The notes below the pieces were generated by a model. That model was not told the DNA's origin and did not search any database. It was given only the letters and a program-made list of their open reading frames with translations. 64,000 nucleotides of DNA, from positions 1 to 64,000 of the forward strand of contig NZ_JAMSCK010000006.1 of assembly GCF_023805255.1 (NCBI RefSeq), written 5' to 3'. This stretch comes from Gramella jeungdoensis. Lineage in GTDB: Bacteria; Bacteroidota; Bacteroidia; Flavobacteriales; Flavobacteriaceae. A program made the position numbers and the translations under genes. Positions 1 through 8,006 of the stretch are shown one piece after another. Position 1 is the stretch's first letter, and each line of letters opens with the position of its first letter.

Positions 1-390
1 GCAATCCCTCGTTGCACCTGTCATTACGAACGAAGTGAAGCAATCTCTTCTTGTTTCGAGGAATCAACCTGAGACTGCGTCAGTCGCTTTTCTCCCTCGC
101 AGTGACCTTTCACAAGTCATCGCGAACCCAGTGAAGCGATCTCATGGTCATTACGAGTGAAACGAAGCAATCCCTCGTTGCACCTGTCATTACGAACGAA
201 GTGAAGCAATCTCTTCTTGTTTCGAGGAATCAACCTGAGACTGCGTCAGTCGCTTTTCTCCCTCGCAGTGACCTTTCACAAGTCATCGCGAACGCAGTGA
301 AGCGATCCCATGGTCATTGTGAGTGAAACGAAGCAATCCCTCGTTGCATCTGTCATTGCGAACGAAGTGAAGCAATCTCTTCCTTATGAA
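1..390. repeat. Tandem palindromic repeat cluster, 166-bp unit
   Basis: Two complete near-identical copies of a 166-bp unit begin at 1 and 167, and a third partial copy begins at 333. The phrase GCAATCCCTCGTTGCA recurs at these three points. Each unit holds sub-elements of the form GTCATTnCGAnCG...GAAGCAATCTC followed by GAGACTGCGTCAGTC...CTCGCAGTGAC, whose halves are imperfect reverse complements. The cluster runs off the left edge of the window. Open frames inside it arise from the repeat and are not genes. Confidence 0.9.
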
Positions 391-449
391 CCAAGCGAAG
401 CAACCTCACATTCCTTACCGGGAATTCTTAAATCTTCAATTCCTTTTAA

Positions 450-457
450 TAAATTTG
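450..457 (+). promoter_or_regulatory. -7 promoter box for the nitroreductase gene
   Basis: TAAATTTG matches the Bacteroidota primary-sigma -7 consensus TAnnTTTG exactly. It would give a leader of about 14 nt before the ATG at 477. No convincing -33 TTTG was found. Confidence 0.55.
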
Positions 458-476
458 AATAAACACTTGTTAATTT

Positions 477-1166
477 ATGTCTTCCAGGGAAAAACTAATT
501 TACGGATTCAGGCATGTACCTTACCAGCAGGAGGATTTTTCTTCCGGTGAAATGTTAGACAGGTCAAAGGAATTCTACGACTGGCTTGACAAAAGAAGAT
601 CTGTAAGACATTTTTCTGATAAACCGGTACCACAGGAAGTCATAGAGAATATTATAAAGACTGCCGGGACTGCTCCTTCCGGAGCTCATAAACAACCCTG
701 GAAATTTTGTGCCGTATCTAATTCAGATTTGAAGAAAAAGATCAGAAAAGCGGCAGAGCAGGAGGAAAAGGAGAATTATAGAGGCAGAATGAGTGAGCGC
801 TGGCTTAAAGATCTTGCTCCTTTGGGGACCGATGAAAACAAGGAGTTCTTAGAAATCGCTCCATGGCTTATTGTTGTTTTTAAAGAGGTGTATGAGCTTG
901 ACCAAAATGATGAGAAACATAATAATTATTATGTGAATGAATCTGTTGGTATCGCCTGCGGAATGCTGATATCTGCAATTCATAATTCAGGCCTTGTGAC
1001 TTTGACCCATACCCCGAGTCCCATGAATTTTCTGGCAGAACTACTGGAGCGTCCCTCGAATGAAAGAGCCTATTTGCTATTGCCCGTGGGATATGCAGCT
1101 GGAGATGCTTTTGTTCCCGATATTCATAGAAAGAAACTGGAAGAAATAAGTGAATTTTATAAATAA
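477..1166 (+). CDS. Nitroreductase family protein
   Basis: This is a 229-residue FMN-dependent nitroreductase-like oxidoreductase, predicted to be cytoplasmic. The family signature is visible around residues 40-70: RRSVRHFSDKPVP, followed by IIKTAGTAPSGAHKQPW, the usual FMN-binding segment. The C-terminal part (LTHTPSPMNFLAELLERPSN, then LLPVGY) also fits the family. The length is normal or slightly long because of an N-terminal extension of about 35 residues; a similar extension occurs in iodotyrosine-deiodinase-like members, so the substrate is open. The start is supported by the -7 box at 450. The gene is monocistronic and ends in a strong hairpin. It lies just right of a repeat cluster. 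Confidence 0.85.
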   Translation: MSSREKLIYGFRHVPYQQEDFSSGEMLDRSKEFYDWLDKRRSVRHFSDKPVPQEVIENIIKTAGTAPSGAHKQPWKFCAVSNSDLKKKIRKAAEQEEKENYRGRMSERWLKDLAPLGTDENKEFLEIAPWLIVVFKEVYELDQNDEKHNNYYVNESVGIACGMLISAIHNSGLVTLTHTPSPMNFLAELLERPSNERAYLLLPVGYAAGDAFVPDIHRKKLEEISEFYK

Positions 1167-1200
1167 AGACGCCAATTCTGGTAGGGCAGAATTGGCGTCT
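1167..1200 (+). terminator. Hairpin terminator after the nitroreductase gene
   Basis: A perfect 14-bp stem (AGACGCCAATTCTG, 1167-1180, pairing with 1187-1200) with a 6-nt loop starts directly at the stop codon. No T-run follows, so efficiency is uncertain. Confidence 0.7.
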
Positions 1201-1290
1201 GGATCTATTATGAAAAAACACCTGTATTTGGGGCAAAAAGGTCATTTCCTTTTTGATGGGCGCAATGTAATTTTCTTGATTAAATTTATC

Positions 1291-1306
1291 TGTAACAAAT
1301 GTTACA
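1291..1306. promoter_or_regulatory. Crp/Fnr-like palindrome upstream of the 1328 gene
   Basis: TGTAACAAATGTTACA is two 6-bp half-sites around a 4-bp spacer. The same half-sites occur at 1802 and 10989. Here the palindrome ends 21 bp before the ATG at 1328, and a near-consensus -7 box (TAAATTTA, 1281-1288) lies upstream of it. The site would therefore sit around the transcription start, a repressing position, unlike the other two copies. Confidence 0.5.
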
Positions 1307-1327
1307 CAGACTATTATAACCTGGAAA

Positions 1328-1741
1328 ATGCCTAAACTTCTTATAAAGAGAAATTCTGAATGGGCTAATAAGATGAAGACGTACCATCTTTATCTGAATG
1401 GCCAGAAATTTACTGAGATCAGGCATGATGAGGTATTGTCTTTTGAAATACCTGAAGGTAAATACCTTATTGAAGCCAGGGTCGACTGGTGTGGCAGTCA
1501 GCCGCTGGAACTTGAATTTAAAGAAGGAGAGATCAGGAAGGTGGAAGTGACAGGCTTCATATTTTCTAAATATTTATTTCCCTCTGCCGTCTTCACCCTG
1601 GTAATTTATATGGCGATCTATTTTCATTTTCAAATAAACAGCCTCTTTCTTGCCAGCATTCTAATGTTCTTTTTCGGTTATCTCGTTTACTTTATGACCT
1701 TTGGCCGTAATCATTATCTTAGGCTTATTGAAAGGGCATAA
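1328..1741 (+). CDS. Small membrane protein of unknown function
   Basis: This 137-residue protein has a soluble N-terminal beta-rich part (about 1-75, with YHLYLNGQKF and a WCGSQPLELEFKEGE stretch) and two predicted membrane segments (about 80-100 and 103-122), ending in a short basic tail. I do not assign a named family. An alternative ATG lies at 1373, but the stretch before it (LLIKRNSEWANK) looks like part of the domain, so I keep 1328. The gene lies between two copies of the same palindrome (1291 and 1802), so it may respond to the same regulator as the sulfur genes that follow. Confidence 0.65.
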   Translation: MPKLLIKRNSEWANKMKTYHLYLNGQKFTEIRHDEVLSFEIPEGKYLIEARVDWCGSQPLELEFKEGEIRKVEVTGFIFSKYLFPSAVFTLVIYMAIYFHFQINSLFLASILMFFFGYLVYFMTFGRNHYLRLIERA

Positions 1742-1801
1742 ATGAGAATTTTCTTCTACTTTTTCCGGAATAAAACCCGTATCCAATTGTGCCATGGAAA
1801 C

Positions 1802-1846
1802 TGTAACAAAAGTTACTGCCCTAACTCACCTATATTTATATTTTTG
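1802..1846 (+). promoter_or_regulatory. Crp/Fnr-type operator plus -7 box
   Basis: The palindrome TGTAACAAAAGTTACT (1802-1817) is followed by the exact -7 box TATTTTTG (1839-1846). The distance from palindrome centre to the first base of the box is 29.5 bp, the same as at 10989-11033. With transcription starting about 6 nt after the box, the operator centre falls near -42, a classical class II activator position. It controls the 1868-4113 operon. Confidence 0.6.
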
Positions 1847-1867
1847 TGTCTGGAAATTTAAACAGGG

Positions 1868-2773
1868 GTGGAGAAATACATTAACATAATTCAGGATTCG
1901 TTTACCGGGTATTTTAATTACCTGGTGAATGAGATCACGCATCCAACCTGGACAAGCTATTTTTACTGGCTAATTGGTCTTTCCCTGCTGGTCTGGATTC
2001 TTGAGATCCTCATCCCGTGGAGAAAAAACCAAAAGCTTTTTAGAAAAGGCTTCTGGCTGGATACCTTCTACATCCTTTTTAATTTTTTCCTCTTCTCCCT
2101 TATTGGCTATAACGCGTTGAGCAATGTTGGAGTTGAGTTGTTCAATGACTTTCTGAGTCTTTTTGGAGTTGAAAATATTGTAGCGGTTGAAATTGACAGC
2201 CTGCCTGCCTGGACTCAATTGCTGATTATGTTCGCTATTGCCGATTTTATTCAGTGGAACGTGCACAGGCAGTTACATCGTCAGCCATGGTTGTGGGAGT
2301 TTCATAAGATTCACCACAGTGTGAAGGAAATGGGCTTTGCCGCCCAGTTCAGGTTTCATTTCATGGAAACGATAATTTACAAGTCGGTACAATATATTCC
2401 TTTAGCCATGATAGGTTTTGGGATCCAGGAGTTCTTTTTGGTCCATATGGGCAGTGTCTTTATAGGCCACCTTAATCACGCCAATGTTGGTTGGGATTAC
2501 GGGCCTCTAAAATATGTGCTGAATAATCCAAAAATGCATATCTGGCACCATTCTAAGGAATTACCGGAAGAAAGACCTTACGGAATGAATTTCGGACTGA
2601 GCCTAAGTATATGGGATTATATTTTTGGCACAGCTTACATACCAAAGAATGGAAAAACCATAGAAATTGGGTTTAAAGGAGATGAAGATTTTCCGCAGGA
2701 TTTTGCGAATCAGACCCTTTTCCCGTTTCAGGCAAAAAATAAAGTAGAACCAAACCAAATTAAATTCGAATAA
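1868..2773 (+). CDS. Sterol desaturase / fatty acid hydroxylase family protein
   Basis: This is a 301-residue integral membrane di-iron hydroxylase-type protein. Histidine clusters typical of the superfamily are visible: NVHRQLHRQPWLWEFHKIHH in the middle, then HLNHAN, and HIWHH near residue 228. Hydrophobic segments lie at about 30-48, 60-85, 110-130 and 180-200. The start is the GTG at 1868; no in-frame ATG lies nearby, and the box at 1839 gives a short leader. The next gene begins 2 nt after the stop, so they form an operon. The substrate cannot be told from sequence. Co-transcription with a persulfide-handling enzyme is notable. Confidence 0.85.
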   Translation: MEKYINIIQDSFTGYFNYLVNEITHPTWTSYFYWLIGLSLLVWILEILIPWRKNQKLFRKGFWLDTFYILFNFFLFSLIGYNALSNVGVELFNDFLSLFGVENIVAVEIDSLPAWTQLLIMFAIADFIQWNVHRQLHRQPWLWEFHKIHHSVKEMGFAAQFRFHFMETIIYKSVQYIPLAMIGFGIQEFFLVHMGSVFIGHLNHANVGWDYGPLKYVLNNPKMHIWHHSKELPEERPYGMNFGLSLSIWDYIFGTAYIPKNGKTIEIGFKGDEDFPQDFANQTLFPFQAKNKVEPNQIKFE

Positions 2774-2775
2774 AA

Positions 2776-4113
2776 ATGACCATAAAACAGTTTAAAGATA
2801 GCCCGCTGGCGCATTATTCTTATGCCATTGTAAGTGATGGTGAAATGGCACTGGTAGACCCTTCGCGAAATCCTATGGAATATTACAGGTACGCTGAAGA
2901 ACAGGGCGCTAAAATAGTTGCGGTTTTTGAAACCCATCCTCATGCCGACTTTGTGAGCAGCCATATGCAGATACATGAAGAGGCAGGAGCTACAATATAT
3001 GTAAGTAAGTTAGTGGGGGCCGATTACCCTCATAAAAGCTTTGATGATGGAGACAAACTGAATATTGGAAATATAGAGTTCAGTGCAATAAATACGCCGG
3101 GACACTCACCAGACAGTATCACTATTGTCGCTAAAGAAGGAGATGAAACCGCTTTATTCACTGGGGATACCCTTTTTATTGGAAATGTAGGAAGGCCAGA
3201 TCTTAGAGAAAATGCCGGGAATATGAAGGCCAAGAGGGTAGATCTTGCAAAACAGATGTATAATACCATTAAGACGAAGTTCAACGATCTTCCGGACGAT
3301 GCCCTGGTATATCCGGCTCATGGAGCAGGATCACTTTGCGGAAAGAACATGAGCGATGCTTCTTCCAGTACATTAGGAAACGAGCGCCAGGGGAACTGGG
3401 CTTTTAAAGAGCAGACCGAAGATGAGTTCGTGGAAGAGATCCTTAAGGACCAGCCTTTCATTCCATCTTACTTCGGATTCAATGTGGATATCAATAAAAC
3501 AGGACCTGAAAATGTTCAGAGAACCAAATGGGCCAATAAGCTTCGTTTAAATGTTGATGAGGTTGAAGAAGGAGCCCTGGTGGTTGATACTCGTGATGGA
3601 GATAACTTTAAAGCCGGTCACCTTCCAAACAGTATCAATATCATGGCAAGGTCTGAAGATGACAAGTATGAAACCTGGCTTGGAGCTATTATTAAACCTG
3701 AAGAGGAGTTCTACCTTGTGATAGATTCTGTAGATAGTATTGAAGAGATGCTGGAAAGAACTGCAAAGATAGGTTATGAGAAGCAGGTAAAAGCAGTGAT
3801 CACTTTAAGCCAAAAGCTTTCTGAAAAATCAGACCAGCTGGATCTTGAAGACTTCAAGAAAAATAAGGATAATTATACCATTGTTGATATTAGAAACAAA
3901 AGCGAGGTTGCCGAAGGTAAGATCTTTGAAGACGCGATTACCGTTCCATTAAATGAGTTGAGAGATAATACTACCGAGATTCCGTCTCATAAACCTGTTG
4001 TTGTTCACTGCGCCGGAGGTTACAGATCTTCTGCGGGAAGCAGCATCCTGGATAATCGCTTTGAAAGCACCAGGGTGTATGATCTTAGTGAGGCGATAAA
4101 GGAATTTAAGTAA
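2776..4113 (+). CDS. MBL-fold persulfide dioxygenase-like protein with two rhodanese domains
   Basis: The 445-residue protein has an N-terminal metallo-beta-lactamase domain (about 1-230) and two rhodanese domains (about 265-345 and 360-445). The motif HPHADF (H54, H56, D58), H110 and D131 match the iron ligands of ETHE1/persulfide dioxygenases, but the position after D58 is Phe instead of the usual His. The first rhodanese domain keeps VVDTRDGDNFKAGHLPNS yet has no cysteine in its active loop (LVIDSVDS), so it is probably non-catalytic. The second has the active-site loop HCAGGYRSS (C412). Likely role: oxidation or relay of sulfane sulfur (glutathione or other low-molecular-weight persulfide). 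It is the second gene of the 1868 operon. Confidence 0.85.
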   Translation: MTIKQFKDSPLAHYSYAIVSDGEMALVDPSRNPMEYYRYAEEQGAKIVAVFETHPHADFVSSHMQIHEEAGATIYVSKLVGADYPHKSFDDGDKLNIGNIEFSAINTPGHSPDSITIVAKEGDETALFTGDTLFIGNVGRPDLRENAGNMKAKRVDLAKQMYNTIKTKFNDLPDDALVYPAHGAGSLCGKNMSDASSSTLGNERQGNWAFKEQTEDEFVEEILKDQPFIPSYFGFNVDINKTGPENVQRTKWANKLRLNVDEVEEGALVVDTRDGDNFKAGHLPNSINIMARSEDDKYETWLGAIIKPEEEFYLVIDSVDSIEEMLERTAKIGYEKQVKAVITLSQKLSEKSDQLDLEDFKKNKDNYTIVDIRNKSEVAEGKIFEDAITVPLNELRDNTTEIPSHKPVVVHCAGGYRSSAGSSILDNRFESTRVYDLSEAIKEFK

Positions 4114-4133
4114 TCAAATTTCCTGGTATAATT

Positions 4134-4163
4134 AAACCCGGAATGTTAGTTCCGGGTTTTTTT
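4134..4163 (+). terminator. Rho-independent terminator of the 1868-4113 operon
   Basis: A 10-bp stem (AAACCCGGAA, 4134-4143, pairing with 4150-4159) with loop TGTTAG is followed by a T-run. Confidence 0.9.
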
Positions 4164-4167
4164 ATGT

Positions 4168-5897
4168 GTCATTGGGAGCGTTTCCCACTGTCATTGCGAG
4201 CAAAGCGAATGACTTCCTTAGGTCATTGCGAACGCAGTGAAGCAATCTCCTGTTGGGGAGTGAATTATCATGAGACTGCTTCAGTCGTTTCACTCCCTCG
4301 CAGTGACGTTCCACAAGTCATTGCGAGCGCAGCGAAGCAATCTCTTCTTGGTTCGAGGAATTAACTTGAGCCTGCTTCAGTCGTTTCACTCCTTCGCAGT
4401 GACGTTTCCCAGTTCATTGCAAGCAAAGCGAAGCAATCTCTTCTTGGTTCGAGGAATTAACTTGAGACTGCTTCAGTCGTTTCACTCCCTCGCAGTGACG
4501 TTGTCCAGGTCATTGCGAGCAGAGCGAATGACTTTCCCCATGTCATTGCGAGCAGAGCGAAGCAATCTCTTCTTGGTTCGAGGAATCACCTTGAGACTGC
4601 TTCAGTCGTTTCACTCCTTCGCAGTGACGTTCCACAAGTCATTGCAAGCAAAACGAAGCAATCTCTTCTTGGTTCGAGGAATCAACCTGAGACTGCTTCA
4701 GTCGTTTCACTCCCTCGCAGTGACGTTCCACAAGTCATTGCGAGCGAAGCGAAGCAATCTCTTCTTGGTTCGAGGAATCACCTTGAGACTGCTTCGGTCG
4801 TTTCACTCCCTCGCAGTGACGTTCCACAAGTCATTGCGAACGCAGTGAAGCAATCTCTTTGGAGTTGAGATCATCTTGAGACTGCTTCAGTCGTTTCACT
4901 CCATCGCAGTGACGTTTCCCATGTCATTGCGAGTGAAACGAAGCAATCTCTTCTTGGTTCGAGGAATCACCTGGAGACTACTTCAGTCGCTTTGCTCCTT
5001 CGCAGTGACGTTCCACAAGTCATTGCGAACGCAGTGAAGCAATCTCTTTGGAGTTGGGATCATCATGAGACTGCTTCAGTCGTTTCACTCCTTCGCAGTG
5101 ACGTTTCCCATGTCATTGCGAGCACAGCGAAGCAATCTCTTCTTGGTTCGAGGAATCACCTTGAGACTGCTTCGGTCGTTTCACTCCCTCGCAGTGACGT
5201 TCCACAAGTCATTGCGAACGCAGTGAAGCAATCTCTTTGGAGTTGAGATCATCTTGAGACTGCTTCAGTCGTTTCACTCCATCGCAGTGACGTTTCCCAT
5301 GTCATTGCGAGTGAAACGAAGCAATCTCCTGTTGGGGAGTGAATTATCATGAGACTGCTTCAGTCGTTTCACTCCCTCGCAGTGACGTTCCACAAGTCAT
5401 TGCGAACGCAGTGAAGCAATCTCTTTGGAGTTGAGATCACCTTGAGACTTCTTCAGTCGTTTCACTCCATCGCAGTGATGTTGTCCATGTCATTGCGAGC
5501 AGAGCGAAGCAATCTCTTCTTGGTTCGAGGAATCAACCTGAGACTGCTTTGGTCATTTCAATCCCTCGCAGTGACGTTCCACAAGTCATTGCGAACGCAG
5601 TGAAGCAATCTCTTTGGAGTTGGGATCATCTTGAGACTGCTTCAGTCGCTCTGCTCCTTCGCAGTGACGTTTCCCATGTCATTGCGAGCGCAGCGAAGCA
5701 ATCTCTACTTGGTTCGAGGAATCACCTTGAGACTGCTTCAGTCGTTTCACTCCCTCGCAGTGACGTTGTCCATGTCATTGCGAGCGAAGCGAAGCAATCT
5801 CTTTTTGGTTCGAGGAATCATCTTGAGACTGCTTCGGTCATTTCAATCCCTCGCAGTGACGTTCCATGAGTCATTGCGAGCGAATCGAAGCAATCTT
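4168..5897. repeat. Large cluster of 96-bp palindromic repeats (about 18 copies)
   Basis: The whole gap between the persulfide operon and the carboxylase operon is filled by a unit of about 96 bp. Copies begin near 4222, 4317, 4412, 4542, 4637, 4733, 4829, 4922, 5018, 5113, 5209, 5300, 5396, 5490, 5586, 5679 and 5775, plus degenerate or truncated ones at 4168, 4190, 4508 and 5870. Each unit reads GTCATTGCGAG...GAAGCAATCTC, a 20-25 nt spacer, then GAGACTGCTTCAGTC...CTCGCAGTGACG. The two halves are imperfect reverse complements, so every unit can fold into a hairpin. Because 96 is a multiple of three, long spurious open frames run through the cluster. No gene is supported here. Confidence 0.95.
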
Positions 5898-5997
5898 ACA
5901 GCAATAGCCCATAATTTGAGATTTTTACAACATTTGAAACAGCTTAAATTTTCTATATTTACCCTTCCACGCGAAAAATCAGAACATATAAGCATTT

Positions 5998-6483
5998 ATG
6001 GATAAAAAATACAGGGTAAAGGTTAACGACACCTACAATTTTGAATTCACACAGGAAGAGATAGATGCTCTTGACACACAGCAAACTTCAAATTCTCAAT
6101 ATCATCTTCTGAAAGATAATCGCTCATTCAGCGCCGAGATCTTCAAACCCGATTTCCTTAACCGGAAATACGAGATCAAAATAAACTCCAACATTTATTC
6201 GGTTAGGATCAATAATGACCTTGATATGCTTATCGATGATATGGGGCTTTCACTGGGAAGCCTGCATCAGATAAATGATATAAAGGCACCGATGCCAGGC
6301 CTTATACTTGAAGTGAACGTTAAAGAAGGTGACGAGGTGAAAGAGGGAGATTACCTGTTGGTACTCGAAGCAATGAAAATGGAGAATACCCTAACAGCTC
6401 CGAGAGATGGCGTGGTAAAATCAGTAAGCGTTAACAAGACAGATACTGTAGAGAAAAATCAGTTATTGATAGAAATGGAATAA
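5998..6483 (+). CDS. Biotin carboxyl carrier protein of acyl-CoA carboxylase
   Basis: This 161-residue carrier subunit holds the biotin that shuttles carboxyl groups between the carboxylase and the transferase encoded next. The C-terminal biotinyl domain (about 95-161) has the signature APMPGLI and the biotinylated lysine in EAMKMEN (K127). The N-terminal 90 residues resemble the linker/association domain of propionyl- or acetyl-CoA carboxylase carriers. A weak promoter is visible upstream: TTTG at 5933-5936 and TATATTTA at 5954-5961. It is first in a three-gene operon (gaps 41 and 39 nt). Without biochemical data, propionyl-CoA is the most likely substrate because the subunit layout (separate carrier, BC, single fused CT) is that of acyl-CoA carboxylases, not plant/E. 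coli-type ACC. Confidence 0.9.
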   Translation: MDKKYRVKVNDTYNFEFTQEEIDALDTQQTSNSQYHLLKDNRSFSAEIFKPDFLNRKYEIKINSNIYSVRINNDLDMLIDDMGLSLGSLHQINDIKAPMPGLILEVNVKEGDEVKEGDYLLVLEAMKMENTLTAPRDGVVKSVSVNKTDTVEKNQLLIEME

Positions 6484-6524
6484 CTGAAAGGGAAAATCTT
6501 TATAGGAATTAGAATCAAACTAAA

Positions 6525-7967
6525 ATGAAGAAAATATTAGTAGCCAACAGGGGAGAGATCGCGCTAAGGGTGATGAAGACCATCAAAAAAATGGGAATCG
6601 ATACCGTGGCCGTCTTTTCTAAGGCCGACAGGAATGCCCCTCATGTAAAGTTTGCTGACGAGGCGGTTTGCATAGGAGAAGCACCTTCCAGCGAATCTTA
6701 CCTTAAAGCAGATAAAATAATAGAAGTAGCAAAGGAACTTAATGTTGACGGGATACATCCCGGTTACGGATTTTTAAGCGAGAACGCTTCTTTTGCTGAA
6801 AAGGTGGAAAAGAATGGGATTACCTGGATAGGCCCTGGTTCAAAAGCCATTGAGATCATGGGAAGTAAACTGGCGGCTAAAGATGCTGTCAAAAAATATG
6901 ATATTCCCATGGTCCCGGGAATCGATGAAGCCATCACCGATACCGAAAAAGCGAAGAAAATTGCGAACGATATTGGTTTTCCCATCCTTATAAAAGCTTC
7001 TGCCGGTGGTGGAGGTAAAGGGATGCGAATTGTTGAAAAAGAGGAGGATCTTGAAGACCAGATGAAACGTGCCATTAGTGAGGCCGAATCGGCATTTGGA
7101 GATGGTTCGGTTTTCATTGAGAAATATGTGGCGTCGCCAAGACATATCGAAATTCAGGTCCTGGCAGATACTCATGGTAATTTTGTTCATCTTTTTGAAA
7201 GAGAATGCAGCATTCAGCGTAGGCACCAGAAAGTGGTAGAGGAAGCACCTTCGGTGGTTCTTGATGAAAAACTAAGAAAAGAAATGGGAGAAGCCGCGGT
7301 TAAAGTGGCTAAAGCCTGTGATTATGTAGGAGCAGGAACGGTTGAATTCCTTTTTGATGAGAACCGCAATTTTTATTTTCTGGAGATGAACACCAGGTTA
7401 CAGGTAGAACATCCGGTAACTGAATATATCACGGGAGTTGATCTGGTAGAACAGCAGATTCTGGTAGCTAGAGGAGAGAAACTTGCATTCTCACAGGAAG
7501 ACCTTAAAATAAAGGGTCATGCAATGGAATTAAGGGTTTATGCCGAAGATCCTCTTGAAGATTTTATGCCAAGCACCGGGAAACTTGAAAAATATAGTCT
7601 TCCTACCGGCGAGGGAATAAGGCTGGACAATGGCTTCGAGGAAGGGATGGATGTGCCAATCTATTATGATCCCATGCTTGCCAAGCTGATTACCTATGGA
7701 AGAACCCGCGAGGAAGCCATTCAGTTGATTATAAAGGCCATTGATGATTATATTGTAGAGGGAGTGAGTACAACCCTTCCTTTTGGAAAATTCGTCTTTC
7801 AGCACGAAGCTTTCCGAAGCGGAAAATTTGATACACATTTTGTTAAGAAATATTATTCCCCTGAAGCTCTTAAGGAAGAAACAGAGAAGGAAGCCCGATT
7901 GGCAGCTATCATGGCTTTGAAGCAATACTTTAAGGATCGGGAGCAATTGAGATTGCCTCATAATTAG
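6525..7967 (+). CDS. Biotin carboxylase subunit of acyl-CoA carboxylase
   Basis: This 480-residue ATP-grasp enzyme carboxylates the biotin carried by the preceding gene product, using bicarbonate and ATP. It starts with the typical KILVANRGEIALRV. The ATP-binding loop KASAGGGGKGMRIV, the segment FERECSIQRRHQKVVEEAPS and the catalytic EMNTRLQVEHPVTE are all intact. The length is close to AccC plus a short C-terminal extension. It is the second gene of the operon with the carrier and carboxyltransferase, so it is dedicated to this complex. Confidence 0.93.
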   Translation: MKKILVANRGEIALRVMKTIKKMGIDTVAVFSKADRNAPHVKFADEAVCIGEAPSSESYLKADKIIEVAKELNVDGIHPGYGFLSENASFAEKVEKNGITWIGPGSKAIEIMGSKLAAKDAVKKYDIPMVPGIDEAITDTEKAKKIANDIGFPILIKASAGGGGKGMRIVEKEEDLEDQMKRAISEAESAFGDGSVFIEKYVASPRHIEIQVLADTHGNFVHLFERECSIQRRHQKVVEEAPSVVLDEKLRKEMGEAAVKVAKACDYVGAGTVEFLFDENRNFYFLEMNTRLQVEHPVTEYITGVDLVEQQILVARGEKLAFSQEDLKIKGHAMELRVYAEDPLEDFMPSTGKLEKYSLPTGEGIRLDNGFEEGMDVPIYYDPMLAKLITYGRTREEAIQLIIKAIDDYIVEGVSTTLPFGKFVFQHEAFRSGKFDTHFVKKYYSPEALKEETEKEARLAAIMALKQYFKDREQLRLPHN

Positions 7968-8006
7968 AAAACGGGAAATAGATTTTTAAAATTCAGAATC
8001 GAAGTA

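Noticed and set aside
1150-1335. Small open frame downstream of the nitroreductase
   Set aside because: It overlaps the nitroreductase end, the terminator hairpin and the palindrome at 1291; no codon or motif support.
4270-4848. Open frame of 192 codons in the repeat cluster
   Set aside because: It is built from a 32-residue repeat that is just the 96-bp hairpin unit read in frame; the same occurs at 5549-6005 and 9682-10032. There is no promoter or protein-like composition.
4168-5897. CRISPR-like array
   Set aside because: The whole 96-bp unit is repeated, including the part between hairpin halves; no unique spacers and no cas genes.
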